Source: Granulicella sp. UBA5172
GTDB taxonomy: Bacteria > Acidobacteriota > Terriglobia > Terriglobales > Acidobacteriaceae
NCBI GenBank assembly: GCA_002413385.1
Contig: DHWW01000087.1
Location: forward strand, 2,033 to 8,236
Reading direction: 5' to 3'
Length of the DNA: 6,204 bases
The position numbers and the translations under genes were made by a program. Under the pieces are notes generated by a model, which was given only the letters and a program-made list of their open reading frames with translations, had not been told where the DNA came from and made no database searches. Shown here one piece after another: positions 6,154-6,204 of the stretch. Position 1 is the first letter of the stretch; the number at the start of each line of letters is the position of its first letter.

Positions 6154-6204
6154 CTACCTGCTGACCGTCGCGAGGCGAAGAAGTTTGGAGCTTATCGTAA
6201 GCCC
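6154..6204 (-). CDS. YfiR family (DUF4154) protein, C-terminal end only
   Basis: Only the last 16 codons and TAG (6154-6156) are in the window, reading GLTISSKLLRLATVSR. This GLxISSKLLRLA ending is characteristic of YfiR/DUF4154 proteins, periplasmic inhibitors that act on CHASE8 sensors such as YfiN. The stop is 2 bases before the kinase ATG, and the kinase ribosome site lies inside these last codons, indicating one operon with translational coupling. The identification rests on a short peptide plus the very apt neighbour, so it is moderate. A different protein with a similar tail is possible. Confidence 0.6.
   Translation of the reverse strand, partial: GLTISSKLLRLATVSR

Overview
The window looks like chromosomal DNA from an acidobacterium, most likely of the Terriglobales/Acidobacteriaceae type. 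Four things point there: an Oar-like TonB-dependent receptor with a carboxypeptidase-regulatory-like N-terminus, a membrane-anchored winged-helix regulator of a kind common in that phylum, and a TPR protein paired with a CRTAC1/ASPIC (UnbV-type) repeat protein. This assignment is inference from protein style; no rRNA or other phylogenetic marker is present.

Layout, left to right. Positions 1-750 (minus) hold the N-terminal part of the TonB-dependent receptor, running off the left edge and broken by a frameshift at about 581. A gap of roughly 300 bases (751-1054) holds three inverted repeats, one a good operator candidate. Positions about 1055-2247 (plus) hold a one-component regulator: cytoplasmic winged helix, one membrane span, extracytoplasmic domain. 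Its start is unclear because coding similarity extends upstream in a frame with no good start codon, and its last residues are missing. At about 2247-2256 it runs tail-to-tail into the antisense strand of a secreted TPR protein (minus, start at 2778), which also lacks its C-terminus and carries an in-frame TAA at codon 51. Divergent from it lies an intact CRTAC1/ASPIC protein (2837-4588, plus). Converging on that, 15 bases away, is an intact CHASE8-HAMP histidine kinase (4604-6151, minus). Two bases upstream of the kinase is the stop codon of a gene whose 16 visible residues look like the C-terminus of a YfiR-family protein (6154-6204).

The intact right half suggests a YfiR/CHASE8-histidine-kinase signalling pair, analogous to YfiR-YfiN but with a kinase output in place of a diguanylate cyclase. 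The left half looks like a receptor/regulator/TPR/CRTAC1 neighbourhood in decay, with four separate lesions in three adjacent genes while the two right-hand complete genes are clean. The alternative is local sequencing or assembly error. Raw reads or a close relative's locus would settle this.

I see no tRNA, rRNA, CRISPR array, transposase or convincing intrinsic terminator. I found no clearly new defence or mobile system. The most unusual items are the tail-to-tail truncation junction, the kinase-coupled YfiR pair, and the regulator's uncharacterised extracytoplasmic domain.
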